From Litorilinea aerophila (lineage in GTDB: Bacteria; Chloroflexota; Anaerolineae; Caldilineales; Caldilineaceae): a DNA stretch of 64,000 bases. Under the pieces are notes generated by a model, which saw only the letters and a program-made list of their open reading frames with translations, did no database searches and was not told where the DNA came from. Each line of letters opens with the position of its first letter. Positions within the stretch are counted from its first letter, which is position 1. The translations under genes and the position numbers were made by a program. This document shows positions 8,230 to 17,028 of the stretch, in pieces. Location of the stretch: assembly GCF_006569185.2 (NCBI RefSeq), contig NZ_VIGC02000029.1, positions 1 to 64,000 on the forward strand. Reading direction: 5' to 3'.

Positions 8230-11200
8230 GTGCTCACAGCAACCGAAATCAATCAAATACTACAGGAGTATACGGAACAGGTAGTCCCTGCAATGTTACG
8301 GCAGCACTACCATCTGATTCTGGCCAAGGGGGGGCCGGACTACCCTCATTTGTCTGAGCAATCACATTTGGCGCACCTGATCAATGGGACCTTTGGATTG
8401 GCGCGCCTCGCCGCATTCCTGGTCATGAACCAGTCACGCATTCCAGGGCTGACCTCGGAACATCTACGCAAGGCGATTGCACTTTTCACGGTGCACGATC
8501 TACACAAGGATACAAATCTTGAGCTCCTGGGCACATCTCAATTCAGCATCCCTTTGCCCCGGTTACGGGAGGAGTATGAACGCTTGGGACTGGTGGCCTT
8601 CGCCGGCGACGTGGACAACCACCTCATGCGGGCCGCCAATGTGCATAAACGGAGTACGAAGCATGGCGATCTCCTTCTGAGCGAGGATCCCGATGCACCC
8701 CGATTGTGGCTGTTGGTGCGCATCGCGGACACCATCGCCTCGGTTAAAACGCCGGCCAAGGCAGTTGCGTCCTTGCAGGGCTATCTGGCCGATCTGTCGT
8801 CCCTGTTTGCGCCCCAGTCGCCGCCCGGCAGGTACGCGTTGTACTACCACGAAATCAAAGATGTACGGGGTGTTCTGACGAACGTGATCCACCAGGCTGT
8901 GGCGCAGCAACTGGTTCAGGAGTTTGGTTTCTTCCCCCTGCTTTACTTCGCTACAGGAGCGCTGTACCTGGGCCCTGCCGAAATATCGCCTGTTGACCTG
9001 GAGACCACGGTCACTCACGTCGTCGACCTGGCACTTAACGCCTTGGTAAGCACAAGCGGCAGCAATGCCGCAAGAGATGGACTGCGTCGTCAGAAATTTG
9101 ACTTCGAACAGTATGTGTACGCCTTTGCCAGCGTCGAATCTCTGCTGGAAGTTGTCCGCGATGTTGTGCTAGATGCCAAGCCAGATGCCCGTGTGGCAGA
9201 GAAGGAGATTGACGGGTTGGTGGCCAAGCGCAAAGAGTTAGATGAAACATGGCGTGCGACTGTAGAACAGCGCTTGGGCATCCAACTGCTCGATCCCAAA
9301 GAGCACAAGGCGTTCAATGAACTGTGGTCCCTTGTACGACAGTACCTCCTCCACGTTGACACCCTGCTACGGGATTTGAGCCCGGAGACTGAACGTCTTG
9401 ACTGGTTCCTCAAGACATTCTCTGTTCCGGCAGAGGTGGCCAACACCCTGCGGGCCGAGAGTGAGATCTGGGCCCGGGGGGGCGTCGGTAAATACGTGCT
9501 GGTCATCGCTTACCACTTTCTGCGCGGTCCCGACTTTGCCGATCGCATATCAGAAAGCTTGCCTTCAGCCGAAGTGATCGAACGCCTCCATCGCAAGGTG
9601 CTGGCTGCGTTTAGCTCTCTTGACACCCAAAAAGGCCGACAGGCCGCTGTGGCTGAACTAGGCTGGCGGGAGGAACTCGAGAACTACCTGCAGGAGCACC
9701 TGTATCTCTCTTTCGCGCCTGGCGTCCATCTTGCGGATGACAACTTCGATGGCTACTCCCGCCCGAAGCGCAAAGGTCATACGGGCAAGATTTGTTCCCT
9801 CTGCAACCGTTCCAGCACGTATACCCAGGGACTACGCACAGGCATTCTGGATGACTTTGGCCGGGTCTTTTCAAATCGGGTTTTGCCTGCCCTTGAAGCC
9901 CCCCAAGGCAATCGGTTGTGGTGTCCGATCTGTCAGCTTGAGTTTATCTTCCGCAAAATGCTCGGTATGGGCCTGCCCGCCACCGCCCACTACAAGAACT
10001 CTTACCGCATTTACCTGTACATCCTGCCTACCTTCTCCTTTACGCCCGAACACTTGCGATTGTTCGAGCCTCTGTTTAGACCATTCCACCGGGTGACCAA
10101 CCTGCCCATTCGGGACTACGGCAACGCTCACGGCCTGCCACGCCTTTGGCTGGAACGTCGCAGCTTCGATCCCGAGTGGCTGGAGGAATTAAGGGATGTT
10201 CTGGAGCGGGAAGCAGACAAAATTGCGGGCTGGGGTGGACGCAACTTCGTCGGCGAGCGCATCTCTCTGGGCGATGTACGCGGTCAACCCCACTATTACC
10301 TTATCACCTGGGAGAAGGCCGCGCGCGAAAGCGAGCGGGATGACGCCCGAGTCGCCACGCGCACAGAGGCGTGGGCCAAGGCTCTGTGCGCTGCGGCAGT
10401 TATCAGTGGCCTGACCAGCTGCAAGGTCTACCTGACCGAGCGGCCCTATCTGCCGGTAGCCGATCCAGCCGAACTTAAGGCCACTATCACCCTAGATGGA
10501 CCACCTCCGGCGTTGCGAGGCCTGCTGGGCGGGCGTACAGACGAGATTACGCTGTATGGTCGAGAGCATAGCCAACGCAGCGGCCTGGAGCGCACACTCG
10601 ATCTGAGCGCCGCCCTATGGGTGGTGACGGCTGATGTACATGCGCCGAATCGGAACACAAAAGATAAGCACATCTCTGGCCGGCTGGCATTGTTAAACAC
10701 GTCGCCCCTGGCCGGCGCAACATTCTACAAAGAATACGGACGGTTAAATGACGGTAACTCGCCCTATCCTACCCTTGTCAAGGCTTGTGAGGTCCTGTTG
10801 GAAATCCAGGCCGAACTCTACGGAGGTGCATTGATGGACCTGGTCGAAAAGATCGCAGAGAAATCCCTCGCAATTGCTCTCCCTTTTGGTGCCAGTGGCC
10901 GCGGCAAGGCGCGACGCTATGAGCTGGTCTTCCGTGAGGGGGTCTCGGCCATGCGCAAGGCGCAGCAGATGATTCCCGAAATGCGGGAAGCGGCCATCAG
11001 TGGCAAGGCGCCGTCCCCGCAGGCAGTCGCTGAATTGAAACGGCTGGCCGCTGGTACCTTGCTCAAGGCCATGGAGCGCCGCCAGGAGACGCGACGAGGG
11101 GATATCGTTGTGCGAACCTGGGGCAATGAACTGTCCACCAAGGTTGGAGAGTTCATCGACATTCTGGTGGATGAGCTTTATCTGGGCCGGGCCGGCGGCA

Positions 11201-11337
11201 GCTTCGCCCGCTTCCTGCGCCTGGAGAACAGCCTGGCAGATGGGATCTACTATTACACGGATCGCCATCTATCTCGACACTGGGAAGATTACAGACAACA
11301 ACGCGCTGTTCAACAACAAACACAACAGGAGGCTTAA
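8230..11337 (+). CDS. cas10d: Type I-D CRISPR large subunit Cas10d (Csc3) with HD nuclease motif
   Basis: A 1035-residue signature protein of subtype I-D. It is the large subunit of the surveillance complex and, unlike in other type I systems, carries the HD nuclease that cuts target DNA. Visible: His at ~46 and 49 (EQSHLAHLING), the HD pair in FTVHDLHKDTN (89-90), and further His near 131-145. A zinc-ribbon is marked by ICSLC at ~521-524 and CPIC at ~565-568. No GGDD cyclase motif was found, consistent with Cas10d and unlike type III Cas10. The start is GTG with AAAGGA 9 nt upstream. It is first in an operon with csc2, whose ATG follows the stop by 3 nt. Codon use is less GC-biased than in pepT or uvrC. 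Confidence 0.9.
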   Translation: MLTATEINQILQEYTEQVVPAMLRQHYHLILAKGGPDYPHLSEQSHLAHLINGTFGLARLAAFLVMNQSRIPGLTSEHLRKAIALFTVHDLHKDTNLELLGTSQFSIPLPRLREEYERLGLVAFAGDVDNHLMRAANVHKRSTKHGDLLLSEDPDAPRLWLLVRIADTIASVKTPAKAVASLQGYLADLSSLFAPQSPPGRYALYYHEIKDVRGVLTNVIHQAVAQQLVQEFGFFPLLYFATGALYLGPAEISPVDLETTVTHVVDLALNALVSTSGSNAARDGLRRQKFDFEQYVYAFASVESLLEVVRDVVLDAKPDARVAEKEIDGLVAKRKELDETWRATVEQRLGIQLLDPKEHKAFNELWSLVRQYLLHVDTLLRDLSPETERLDWFLKTFSVPAEVANTLRAESEIWARGGVGKYVLVIAYHFLRGPDFADRISESLPSAEVIERLHRKVLAAFSSLDTQKGRQAAVAELGWREELENYLQEHLYLSFAPGVHLADDNFDGYSRPKRKGHTGKICSLCNRSSTYTQGLRTGILDDFGRVFSNRVLPALEAPQGNRLWCPICQLEFIFRKMLGMGLPATAHYKNSYRIYLYILPTFSFTPEHLRLFEPLFRPFHRVTNLPIRDYGNAHGLPRLWLERRSFDPEWLEELRDVLEREADKIAGWGGRNFVGERISLGDVRGQPHYYLITWEKAARESERDDARVATRTEAWAKALCAAAVISGLTSCKVYLTERPYLPVADPAELKATITLDGPPPALRGLLGGRTDEITLYGREHSQRSGLERTLDLSAALWVVTADVHAPNRNTKDKHISGRLALLNTSPLAGATFYKEYGRLNDGNSPYPTLVKACEVLLEIQAELYGGALMDLVEKIAEKSLAIALPFGASGRGKARRYELVFREGVSAMRKAQQMIPEMREAAISGKAPSPQAVAELKRLAAGTLLKAMERRQETRRGDIVVRTWGNELSTKVGEFIDILVDELYLGRAGGSFARFLRLENSLADGIYYYTDRHLSRHWEDYRQQRAVQQQTQQEA

Positions 11338-11340
11338 ACC

Positions 11341-12348
11341 ATGATACTGTCAACACTGGAAAAGTACAGCAAGAACTTCGTGCCCACCATCCCCCGCACG
11401 CCCACCAACCGCTATGCCAGCATCATCCTGCTGCGGGAGACCAAGTCCTACGCCATCTTCACCACCGAAGGCGGCGAGCAACAGGATGTGGAGCAGACAC
11501 CAGCCGGCCTGAGCCACCCCGAGCCCACCACCCGATTGGTGATGTTCAAACGCAAGCAGGTGGCGCCGGAACGCCGCATGGGCAAGGCGCTGCTACGCCA
11601 GTATGGCATCTTCCCCTATGCCATCCAGAACGGCCAGGTCGTCTTCGGCGAAGAAGCCCTGGCCATCAAAGAACACTACGAGGACTGCTACCTCACCGAA
11701 GGCCTCTGCACCCATTGTCCTGACTGCCTGATCTACGGTTACGCCGCAGTGGAAGGAGAGGGCGCGCGCAAGGCCCGTCTCATGACCGACACTTGTTTCT
11801 CAGTACGCCCTTATGAGCTCGTCCAAAAGCAGGTCAAATTCAACGTCATCGACGAGGCAAAGCACACCTCTGGCACCATCACCGAGTACGATTACACTGT
11901 GCCCGGTGTCTTCTTGCCAGCCGTGGAGACGACTGTAGATCTAACGGCAGATGAATTCGTCTATGTGCTGGGAAACATTCTTCGCACCCCTCGTTATGGC
12001 AAAGAGGGCACGCGACAGGGCTTCGTGCGCAACCATGTGCTGGCCATCGCCTTCTCCGACGTAGAACTGTTCGCCAATCTGGAGTTCACCCAGGCGCTCT
12101 ATGATGCCTTCATGGCCGATGACGAGATCGACATGGTCGAACGGGGGCTCAGCCTAGTCGACTTCCAGAAACACGCGAACAGTGTCATTGAAACACTAAC
12201 GCAAAATGTGGCCGGTCGGGTGGAATTGGTCACAGGAGAAGAGCTTCAGGCCATCCTGGAGGACGTGCGAGCGCTCAACCGGGACGAGACGAGGTTCGCC
12301 CAATTCTTGAAGGATCTGCATGTCCGTTCGGCCACCTTCACCGTATAG
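11341..12348 (+). CDS. csc2: Type I-D Cas7 backbone protein Csc2
   Basis: A 335-residue Cas7-family protein that should polymerise along the crRNA to form the backbone of the I-D complex. It begins LEKYSKNFVPTIPRTPTNRY and contains LCTHCPDCLIYGYA, the Cys cluster (CxxCxxC) that binds zinc in characterised Csc2. This is followed by TDTCFSVRPYEL, and later by FVYVLGNILRTPRYGKEGT. Length matches the family. The ATG at 11341 has a strong AGGAGG (11327-11332) and lies 3 nt after cas10d. The next gene, csc1, begins 13 nt after the stop with its own AGGAGGAGG, so the effector genes are translationally well served and co-transcribed. Confidence 0.92.
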   Translation: MILSTLEKYSKNFVPTIPRTPTNRYASIILLRETKSYAIFTTEGGEQQDVEQTPAGLSHPEPTTRLVMFKRKQVAPERRMGKALLRQYGIFPYAIQNGQVVFGEEALAIKEHYEDCYLTEGLCTHCPDCLIYGYAAVEGEGARKARLMTDTCFSVRPYELVQKQVKFNVIDEAKHTSGTITEYDYTVPGVFLPAVETTVDLTADEFVYVLGNILRTPRYGKEGTRQGFVRNHVLAIAFSDVELFANLEFTQALYDAFMADDEIDMVERGLSLVDFQKHANSVIETLTQNVAGRVELVTGEELQAILEDVRALNRDETRFAQFLKDLHVRSATFTV

Positions 12349-12361
12349 GAGGAGGCGTCCC

Positions 12362-13105
12362 ATGGAAATCTACCGGGGCGAGATCGAGCTGCTGGACTAT
12401 GTATTCTACGCCACGGTGGAGCGGGGCAAGGTCTATGAGACCGGCGCTTTTCTCCACAACTATGCCCTGACCTACGCCTTGGGGCTGGTACGTGGCGAGA
12501 CCTACACATATGCCAGATTGGTGCAGCAGCCGTACTACGCCGAGGAACTGACGCCCCTCAACGGCCGTATCTACATCACCCCTGGCGAGGCTGTGCACGT
12601 CAGCCATCGCCTGGTGCAGTGGAACACCTTGCGAGAGACTTATGCTTTTCCCGGCAAGCCGCCTTCCCTGGGCTATCCCGACTGGGGCTTCGCCCGGGTG
12701 CTACGGCCAGGCTCCCGCTTCCGTTGCTACGTGCTGGTGAACGAAAAGGCAGAGCTTCCCTCCGAGGCGTCGCTGACCGGTCTCCTTAACGGTCAGGCTG
12801 TGCGCATCCGACTGGGCAAATTCCCCGGCAAAGCGCGTTTGCGGCTCAAGAAAGCGGACAAGGTGACGCAAGAACAGGACGATTTCCAGAGCGAGCTGCT
12901 TCTCAACTGGCGAGACCTGGGGAATGATCCTGTCTTTTGCGATGTGCTGGCGGCTAGTCTGCCCACCCGCCTAATCAGCCGGGCCCGGTTCGCTGCAACG
13001 GATCACTACATTGCGCACTTTGGTGAGGAAAAGGTGTGTCTGCCCGCTGCCATGGCATTTCTGGCCCGAGAGGTCCAAACTAAGCGGTCTCGAAGGAGAC
13101 GGTGA
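12362..13105 (+). CDS. csc1: Type I-D Cas5 protein Csc1
   Basis: A 247-residue Cas5-like RAMP protein expected to cap the 5' handle of the crRNA and help recognise the PAM. Characteristic segments: MEIYRGEIELLDYVFYATVE at the start, ETGAFLHNYALTYALGLV, and the central YGDPDWGFAR-like stretch (here GYPDWGFARVLRPGSRFRCY). The ATG at 12362 is preferred over an upstream in-frame ATG inside csc2 because AGGAGGAGG lies directly ahead and this gives the usual N-terminus. The stop overlaps the following cas3 start region (GTGATGA), indicating translational coupling. Confidence 0.88.
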   Translation: MEIYRGEIELLDYVFYATVERGKVYETGAFLHNYALTYALGLVRGETYTYARLVQQPYYAEELTPLNGRIYITPGEAVHVSHRLVQWNTLRETYAFPGKPPSLGYPDWGFARVLRPGSRFRCYVLVNEKAELPSEASLTGLLNGQAVRIRLGKFPGKARLRLKKADKVTQEQDDFQSELLLNWRDLGNDPVFCDVLAASLPTRLISRARFAATDHYIAHFGEEKVCLPAAMAFLAREVQTKRSRRRR

Positions 13106-15210
13106 TGACTTCCCTGACCATTCAGGTAAAGCCGCTGGCCTATGAGCAGGTGCCCGGCCCCTGGCTAGGAGACTGGCGTCCGTATACCTATCAACGACAG
13201 GTGTACGATCTGATTGCCCAGGCGTTGACCGATAGGCAGACTCTGTGCCTCTTTCTGGTCACGCCCACGGGCAGTGGCAAGACCCTGGGTAGCTATGCAT
13301 ATGCCATCAACCACGGTGTGCCGGCCTTTGGTGTCTACCCCACCAACGAGTTGATCCGAGACCAGGAGCGGGCACTGAAACCCTGGCTAGACCCAAACGA
13401 TGAGTACAGACTTCTGCATATCGACAGTAAACAGCTTGATGATTGGCAGGCAAAGCTGGATCTCGACCGCCACGCGCCTGCGCTGGAGCGTCTCCTGAAT
13501 TGGGAGCCCACGGTTCTGACCAATCCTGACATTCTGTTCTACACCTTTTTCGGCCTGTACAGAGGACCGGGTGGGCTGAGTCAGCGACTGTTCAGCTTAA
13601 TTGGACGATATCGGCTGTTTGTCTTCGACGAGTTCCATCTCTACAACGTGAAGCAGATGGCCGATGTAGCCTACCTGCTGGCCACGCTGCAGGCCATCAA
13701 CCCACACCTGGGGCGGGTGGCCATCTTCGCTTCGGCCACGCCTGATTCCCCAATGTTGCCCTGGTTGCGCCAGAATCTAAACCTGCCAGTAGAGGTGGTG
13801 CAGGCGCAACCAGGGGCATCGCCCGCAGCCCGCACCATCGCCCATCCTGTGCGTCTCACCCTGGTGCCGGCTGACCTGGGACGCTGGCAAGGGACAACGA
13901 CGTTGGTCGAGTATCTGCCGCAGGTGGAAGCATTCCTGGCCCAATATCCCCAGGCCCGACTGGTGACCATCCTGGACTCGGTGGCCGGTGCCATGGCCCT
14001 GGCCCAGACTTTGCGCGAGCGATTCCCACAGGTGCCAGTGGGCGAAGTACATGGTTTCACCTCCGAACAGGAACGGGAAGCCGCACTCCAACGACCATTC
14101 ACAGTTGGTACATCCACCATCGAGGTAGGGATCGACTTCAAGGACGCCACAGGCAAAGACATCTTGATCTTTGAAGCTCGCACGGCCAGCCAATTCATCC
14201 AGCGCTTTGGCCGCCTTGGCCGCCATGCCAAAGCCCACGACATTCCCAACTGGTGCATTGCTCTGGTGCCCGAGTACGTCTATCACTTCCTGGCCGACAA
14301 GTTGGCCTCCGACCGGCAGGTTACCCGCCAACAGTTGACGGAAGTGATTGACGAAGCCTACCAGGCCCCGGAAGATTTCGCCCACTATCTGCGCAGCCAC
14401 GCGCCAGCCGAGTTTCACGCTGCGCGCTGGCACGCACAGAGCCTCTTCCAAGCGGATGATCGGCCCATGGTGGCAGCCGGACTGGAGAAGGCCATCGAGG
14501 CTTTGACGGGCAAAAGCGCTGGGCAAGCGGCAGGACAGCATCGACGCTACAACGAGCAGAAAATTCTAGCGCCCCTGCTGACCTTTCGGGGCACAGGCTT
14601 CGAAGCTGCCATCCTGGACGAGCGCGGTAGCGATCCCGGCTTTCCTGCCCGACGCTATGACCTGTTCTTTCTGTTGCGACGAGGCATCTGCGAGGAGATC
14701 GACGAAGATACCTACCTCCAGACGCTGGAGAAGCTGGCCGGACAATGGTCGGAAGAAGTGGCCCGGGAACGTCGTTATGCCCGCCTGATTAAATCGGCTG
14801 CCGATGAACTGCTGGGCGTGTATGGTTTCTTCCGTCTCGCCGGCATGTTGGAGCATTCGCGCCGGGTGTGGTTTGAGGCACCAGAAGAAGTACTGGCCGG
14901 CCGAAAAGCAGAAGTGACCGTATTGAGCGGATTGGAGATCGGAACCGATCCAGAGATGCGCCTACGGCGCCTGAACCGCCATCTACGCAGGAAACAGCTG
15001 GTCGCCTGGTTCATAGACCGCCACCCTTCCGCTATCAAACTAGGTCGGGCCTTGCCGTCCCTCTTCGCCCTATACGAACTGCGCGTGCGCCGTCCCGGCG
15101 GCCGGCTCAGCGATCAGCCCTGGACCATCGCCTTTAACCAGAACGCCTTCTTCCTGGACAGCCTGGGCTGGTGGCGGGAGAAAAAGCAGAACGACCCGAT
15201 CATTCTCTAA
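13105..15210 (+). CDS. cas3: Type I-D Cas3 helicase (no HD domain)
   Basis: A 701-residue superfamily-2 DNA helicase that unwinds target DNA once the I-D complex has bound. Motif I PTGSGKT (~54-60), motif II as DEFH (~175-178), motif III as ASATPD (~211), and motifs V/VI STIEVGIDFKD and QRFGRLGRH (~365). No HD nuclease block precedes or follows; in this subtype it sits in Cas10d, so the pair reconstitutes a full Cas3 activity. The ATG at 13105 overlaps the csc1 stop and has GGAG 6 nt upstream; an adjacent in-frame GTG at 13102 is less well spaced. Position after csc1 rather than before cas10d is a variant of the commonest I-D gene order (recalled, not checked). Confidence 0.9.
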   Translation: MTSLTIQVKPLAYEQVPGPWLGDWRPYTYQRQVYDLIAQALTDRQTLCLFLVTPTGSGKTLGSYAYAINHGVPAFGVYPTNELIRDQERALKPWLDPNDEYRLLHIDSKQLDDWQAKLDLDRHAPALERLLNWEPTVLTNPDILFYTFFGLYRGPGGLSQRLFSLIGRYRLFVFDEFHLYNVKQMADVAYLLATLQAINPHLGRVAIFASATPDSPMLPWLRQNLNLPVEVVQAQPGASPAARTIAHPVRLTLVPADLGRWQGTTTLVEYLPQVEAFLAQYPQARLVTILDSVAGAMALAQTLRERFPQVPVGEVHGFTSEQEREAALQRPFTVGTSTIEVGIDFKDATGKDILIFEARTASQFIQRFGRLGRHAKAHDIPNWCIALVPEYVYHFLADKLASDRQVTRQQLTEVIDEAYQAPEDFAHYLRSHAPAEFHAARWHAQSLFQADDRPMVAAGLEKAIEALTGKSAGQAAGQHRRYNEQKILAPLLTFRGTGFEAAILDERGSDPGFPARRYDLFFLLRRGICEEIDEDTYLQTLEKLAGQWSEEVARERRYARLIKSAADELLGVYGFFRLAGMLEHSRRVWFEAPEEVLAGRKAEVTVLSGLEIGTDPEMRLRRLNRHLRRKQLVAWFIDRHPSAIKLGRALPSLFALYELRVRRPGGRLSDQPWTIAFNQNAFFLDSLGWWREKKQNDPIIL

Positions 15211-15246
15211 TGCATCGTTGGCCCTACACATCCAAGGAGCACCCTG

Positions 15247-16191
15247 ATGCGAGATCCAACCCCCACACCCCCCCACGCGCTGCGGGCCCTGGTCCTGGAC
15301 CTGGTAGCCCTCAACGGCGGTTCGCTGCCACCCGTGGCCGGCGAACTGGCCCACGCCGCCTTCTACGCCATCGTGGACCAAGTCGATCCTGCCCTCTCCC
15401 GCCACATGCACGACGCCCAGGGCCGCTCCGCCTTTGCCCTCTCTCCCCTGCAGGGCTTCCCCCTGGACCGGGGCTCATCGCCCCGGCGGCTGACCATCCA
15501 GGCCGGCCAGCAGGGGTGGCTGCGCATCTGCCTGCTGGACGACCAGCTCTTCCAGGCCTTCCAGGAACACCTCCTCCGGGGGCCCCTGCCCACCATCCGC
15601 CTGGGCGAAGTCCAGCTGGCCATCACCCAGGTCTACGGCGCGCCGGGCAGCCACCCCTGGTGCGGCTACACCACCCTGGACAGCCTGCGCCGGCTCCACG
15701 AAACACCCACCCAGTGGACCCTGGAATTCGCCAGCCCCACGGCTATCCGCTGGGGTCAGGCCGACAACCGGACCCGTCGGGTGGAGGTCTTTCCCATGCC
15801 CCGTCTGGCTGTGGCCGGCCTGCGCACCCGTTGGGACCGGCTCACGGGCGACCAATGGGGGCTCGCCTTTGAGGAATGGGTCGAGCGAAATGTGACAGTC
15901 AGTGCGGTCTGGCGCTGGCAGACCCAGAACTTCCCCTTCCAACGCCAGAGCTACCGGGGCGGTGTAGGGCGACTGGCCTATCGGGTGCTGGATCCCAGCC
16001 ACGCCGACTACGTGGCCCACTTCAACCGCCTGCTCACCCTGGCCTTCTACACCGGCATCGGCTACAAAACCACCCACGGCCTGGGCATGGTGCGGGTGGT
16101 CGGTGTAGAGTCCGGAGTCCGAAGTCCGGAGTCCGGGGTCCGAAGTTCTAGGGGAAGCAGAGATGTTGGCCGGGGGGATGTAGGGGGTTGA
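15247..16191 (+). CDS. cas6: Cas6 crRNA-processing endoribonuclease with repeat-encoded tail
   Basis: A 314-residue RAMP endoribonuclease that should cleave the array transcript inside each repeat, leaving an 8-nt 5' handle. The C-terminal ferredoxin fold ends in the family glycine-rich loop, GIGYKTTHGLGMVRVV (~265-285). A conserved His, and FPFQRQSYRGGVGRLAYRVL, lie earlier in that domain. The last ~29 residues (VESGVRSPESGVRSSRG and on) are translated from a GAGTCCG-type tandem repeat (16108-16152) and look like an accidental extension that replaced the original stop. Unlike the four upstream genes, it is as GC-rich as the chromosome. Start ATG 15247 has AAGGAG 8-9 nt upstream. A 37-nt gap separates it from cas3. 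Confidence 0.85.
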   Translation: MRDPTPTPPHALRALVLDLVALNGGSLPPVAGELAHAAFYAIVDQVDPALSRHMHDAQGRSAFALSPLQGFPLDRGSSPRRLTIQAGQQGWLRICLLDDQLFQAFQEHLLRGPLPTIRLGEVQLAITQVYGAPGSHPWCGYTTLDSLRRLHETPTQWTLEFASPTAIRWGQADNRTRRVEVFPMPRLAVAGLRTRWDRLTGDQWGLAFEEWVERNVTVSAVWRWQTQNFPFQRQSYRGGVGRLAYRVLDPSHADYVAHFNRLLTLAFYTGIGYKTTHGLGMVRVVGVESGVRSPESGVRSSRGSRDVGRGDVGG

Positions 16192-16355
16192 ACATGGCAA
16201 GTTTCAGTCTGAACGCTCAACCCCGCCCAAAATCGATGACACCCCCACCCTCGGCTCCGGACCCCGGACCCCGGACTTAGAACTCAGGACTTCGGACTCA
16301 GGACACAGGACTTCGGACTCAGGACTTCGGACTCAGGACTTCAAACTCAGGACTA
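16108..16355. repeat. Inverted tracts of GAGTCCG/CGGACTC tandem repeats at the cas6-cas4 junction
   Basis: 16108-16152 is a tandem series of GAGTCCGGAGTCCGAA-type units inside the 3' end of cas6. 16252-16355 is a longer series in the opposite sense, with AGGACTTCGGACTC units (14 nt) repeated several times with small changes. The two tracts are mutual inverted repeats and could fold into one large hairpin around the cas6 stop. Between them (16192-16251) nothing coding is seen. The right tract ends 5 nt before the cas4 ATG and occupies the place of a ribosome site. Confidence 0.8.
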
Positions 16356-16360
16356 CCCCC

Positions 16361-16969
16361 ATGGATCCCCTACCCCTCTCCTACATCAACCAGTTCGCCT
16401 ACTGCCCCCGCCGCTTCTGGTACATGTATGTGCTGGGGGAAATGGCAGAAAACGCCCACGTACTGCGGGGCGTTCTCAACCATCAGCGGGCCCACACGCC
16501 AGGCCAGGAATTGACACCCGCGGGGACCCGGGTCCATCGACGGGTCTACGTCTACAGCGAGCGGCTGGGCCTGGCCGGCATCTGCGACCTGGTGGAAGAG
16601 GATAGCCAGGGACAATTGACGCCGGTGGAATACAAGCAGGGTCGACAGGGGAAGTGGAACAACGACCAGGTACAGCTCTGTGCTCAGGCCCTCTGCCTGG
16701 AGGAAATGACGGGCCAATCCATCGGCCACGGCTACCTCTTTTACTTCGGCAGCCGGCGCCGGGTAGCAGTTCCGTTCACGCCAACCCTGCGGGAGCAGAC
16801 CCAAAGCCTCCTCCAGGAGATGCGGGAAGTCCTGGCCCGGGGGGAAATTCCACCCCACACCAGCCAGCGGGCCCGCTGCCGGGGCTGCAGCCTGGCGGAG
16901 ATCTGCCTGCCCCGGGAGACGGAGTTACTGGCGGCTGAAGTCCGCCCGGGGCCGGACAAGAATCGATGA
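16361..16969 (+). CDS. cas4: Cas4 RecB-like exonuclease, spacer-acquisition factor
   Basis: A 202-residue Fe-S nuclease of the PD-(D/E)XK class that trims pre-spacers and selects PAM-bearing ends. It has the four Cys of the cluster: Cys15 in FAYCPRRFWY, and three in CRGCSLAEIC near the C-terminus. Nuclease motifs follow in order: GICDLVEED (metal Asp), PVEYKQG (Glu-x-Lys) and QVQLCAQAL (QxxxY-like helix). Length is typical. The ATG at 16361 is the only reasonable start but has no clear ribosome site, because the tandem repeat abuts it; translation may therefore be weak. It is followed 59 nt later by cas1. Confidence 0.9.
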   Translation: MDPLPLSYINQFAYCPRRFWYMYVLGEMAENAHVLRGVLNHQRAHTPGQELTPAGTRVHRRVYVYSERLGLAGICDLVEEDSQGQLTPVEYKQGRQGKWNNDQVQLCAQALCLEEMTGQSIGHGYLFYFGSRRRVAVPFTPTLREQTQSLLQEMREVLARGEIPPHTSQRARCRGCSLAEICLPRETELLAAEVRPGPDKNR

Positions 16970-17028
16970 GGCGTCCACGACAAGAATGACAGATTTCACG
17001 GATGGACACCGATGCGGAAAGGAGCGCC

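Noticed and set aside
8230-11337. Possibility that the large subunit is a type III Cas10 making cyclic oligoadenylate
   Set aside because: No GGDD motif, HD motif placement and the neighbouring csc1/csc2 genes fit Cas10d; no CARF effector gene in the window.
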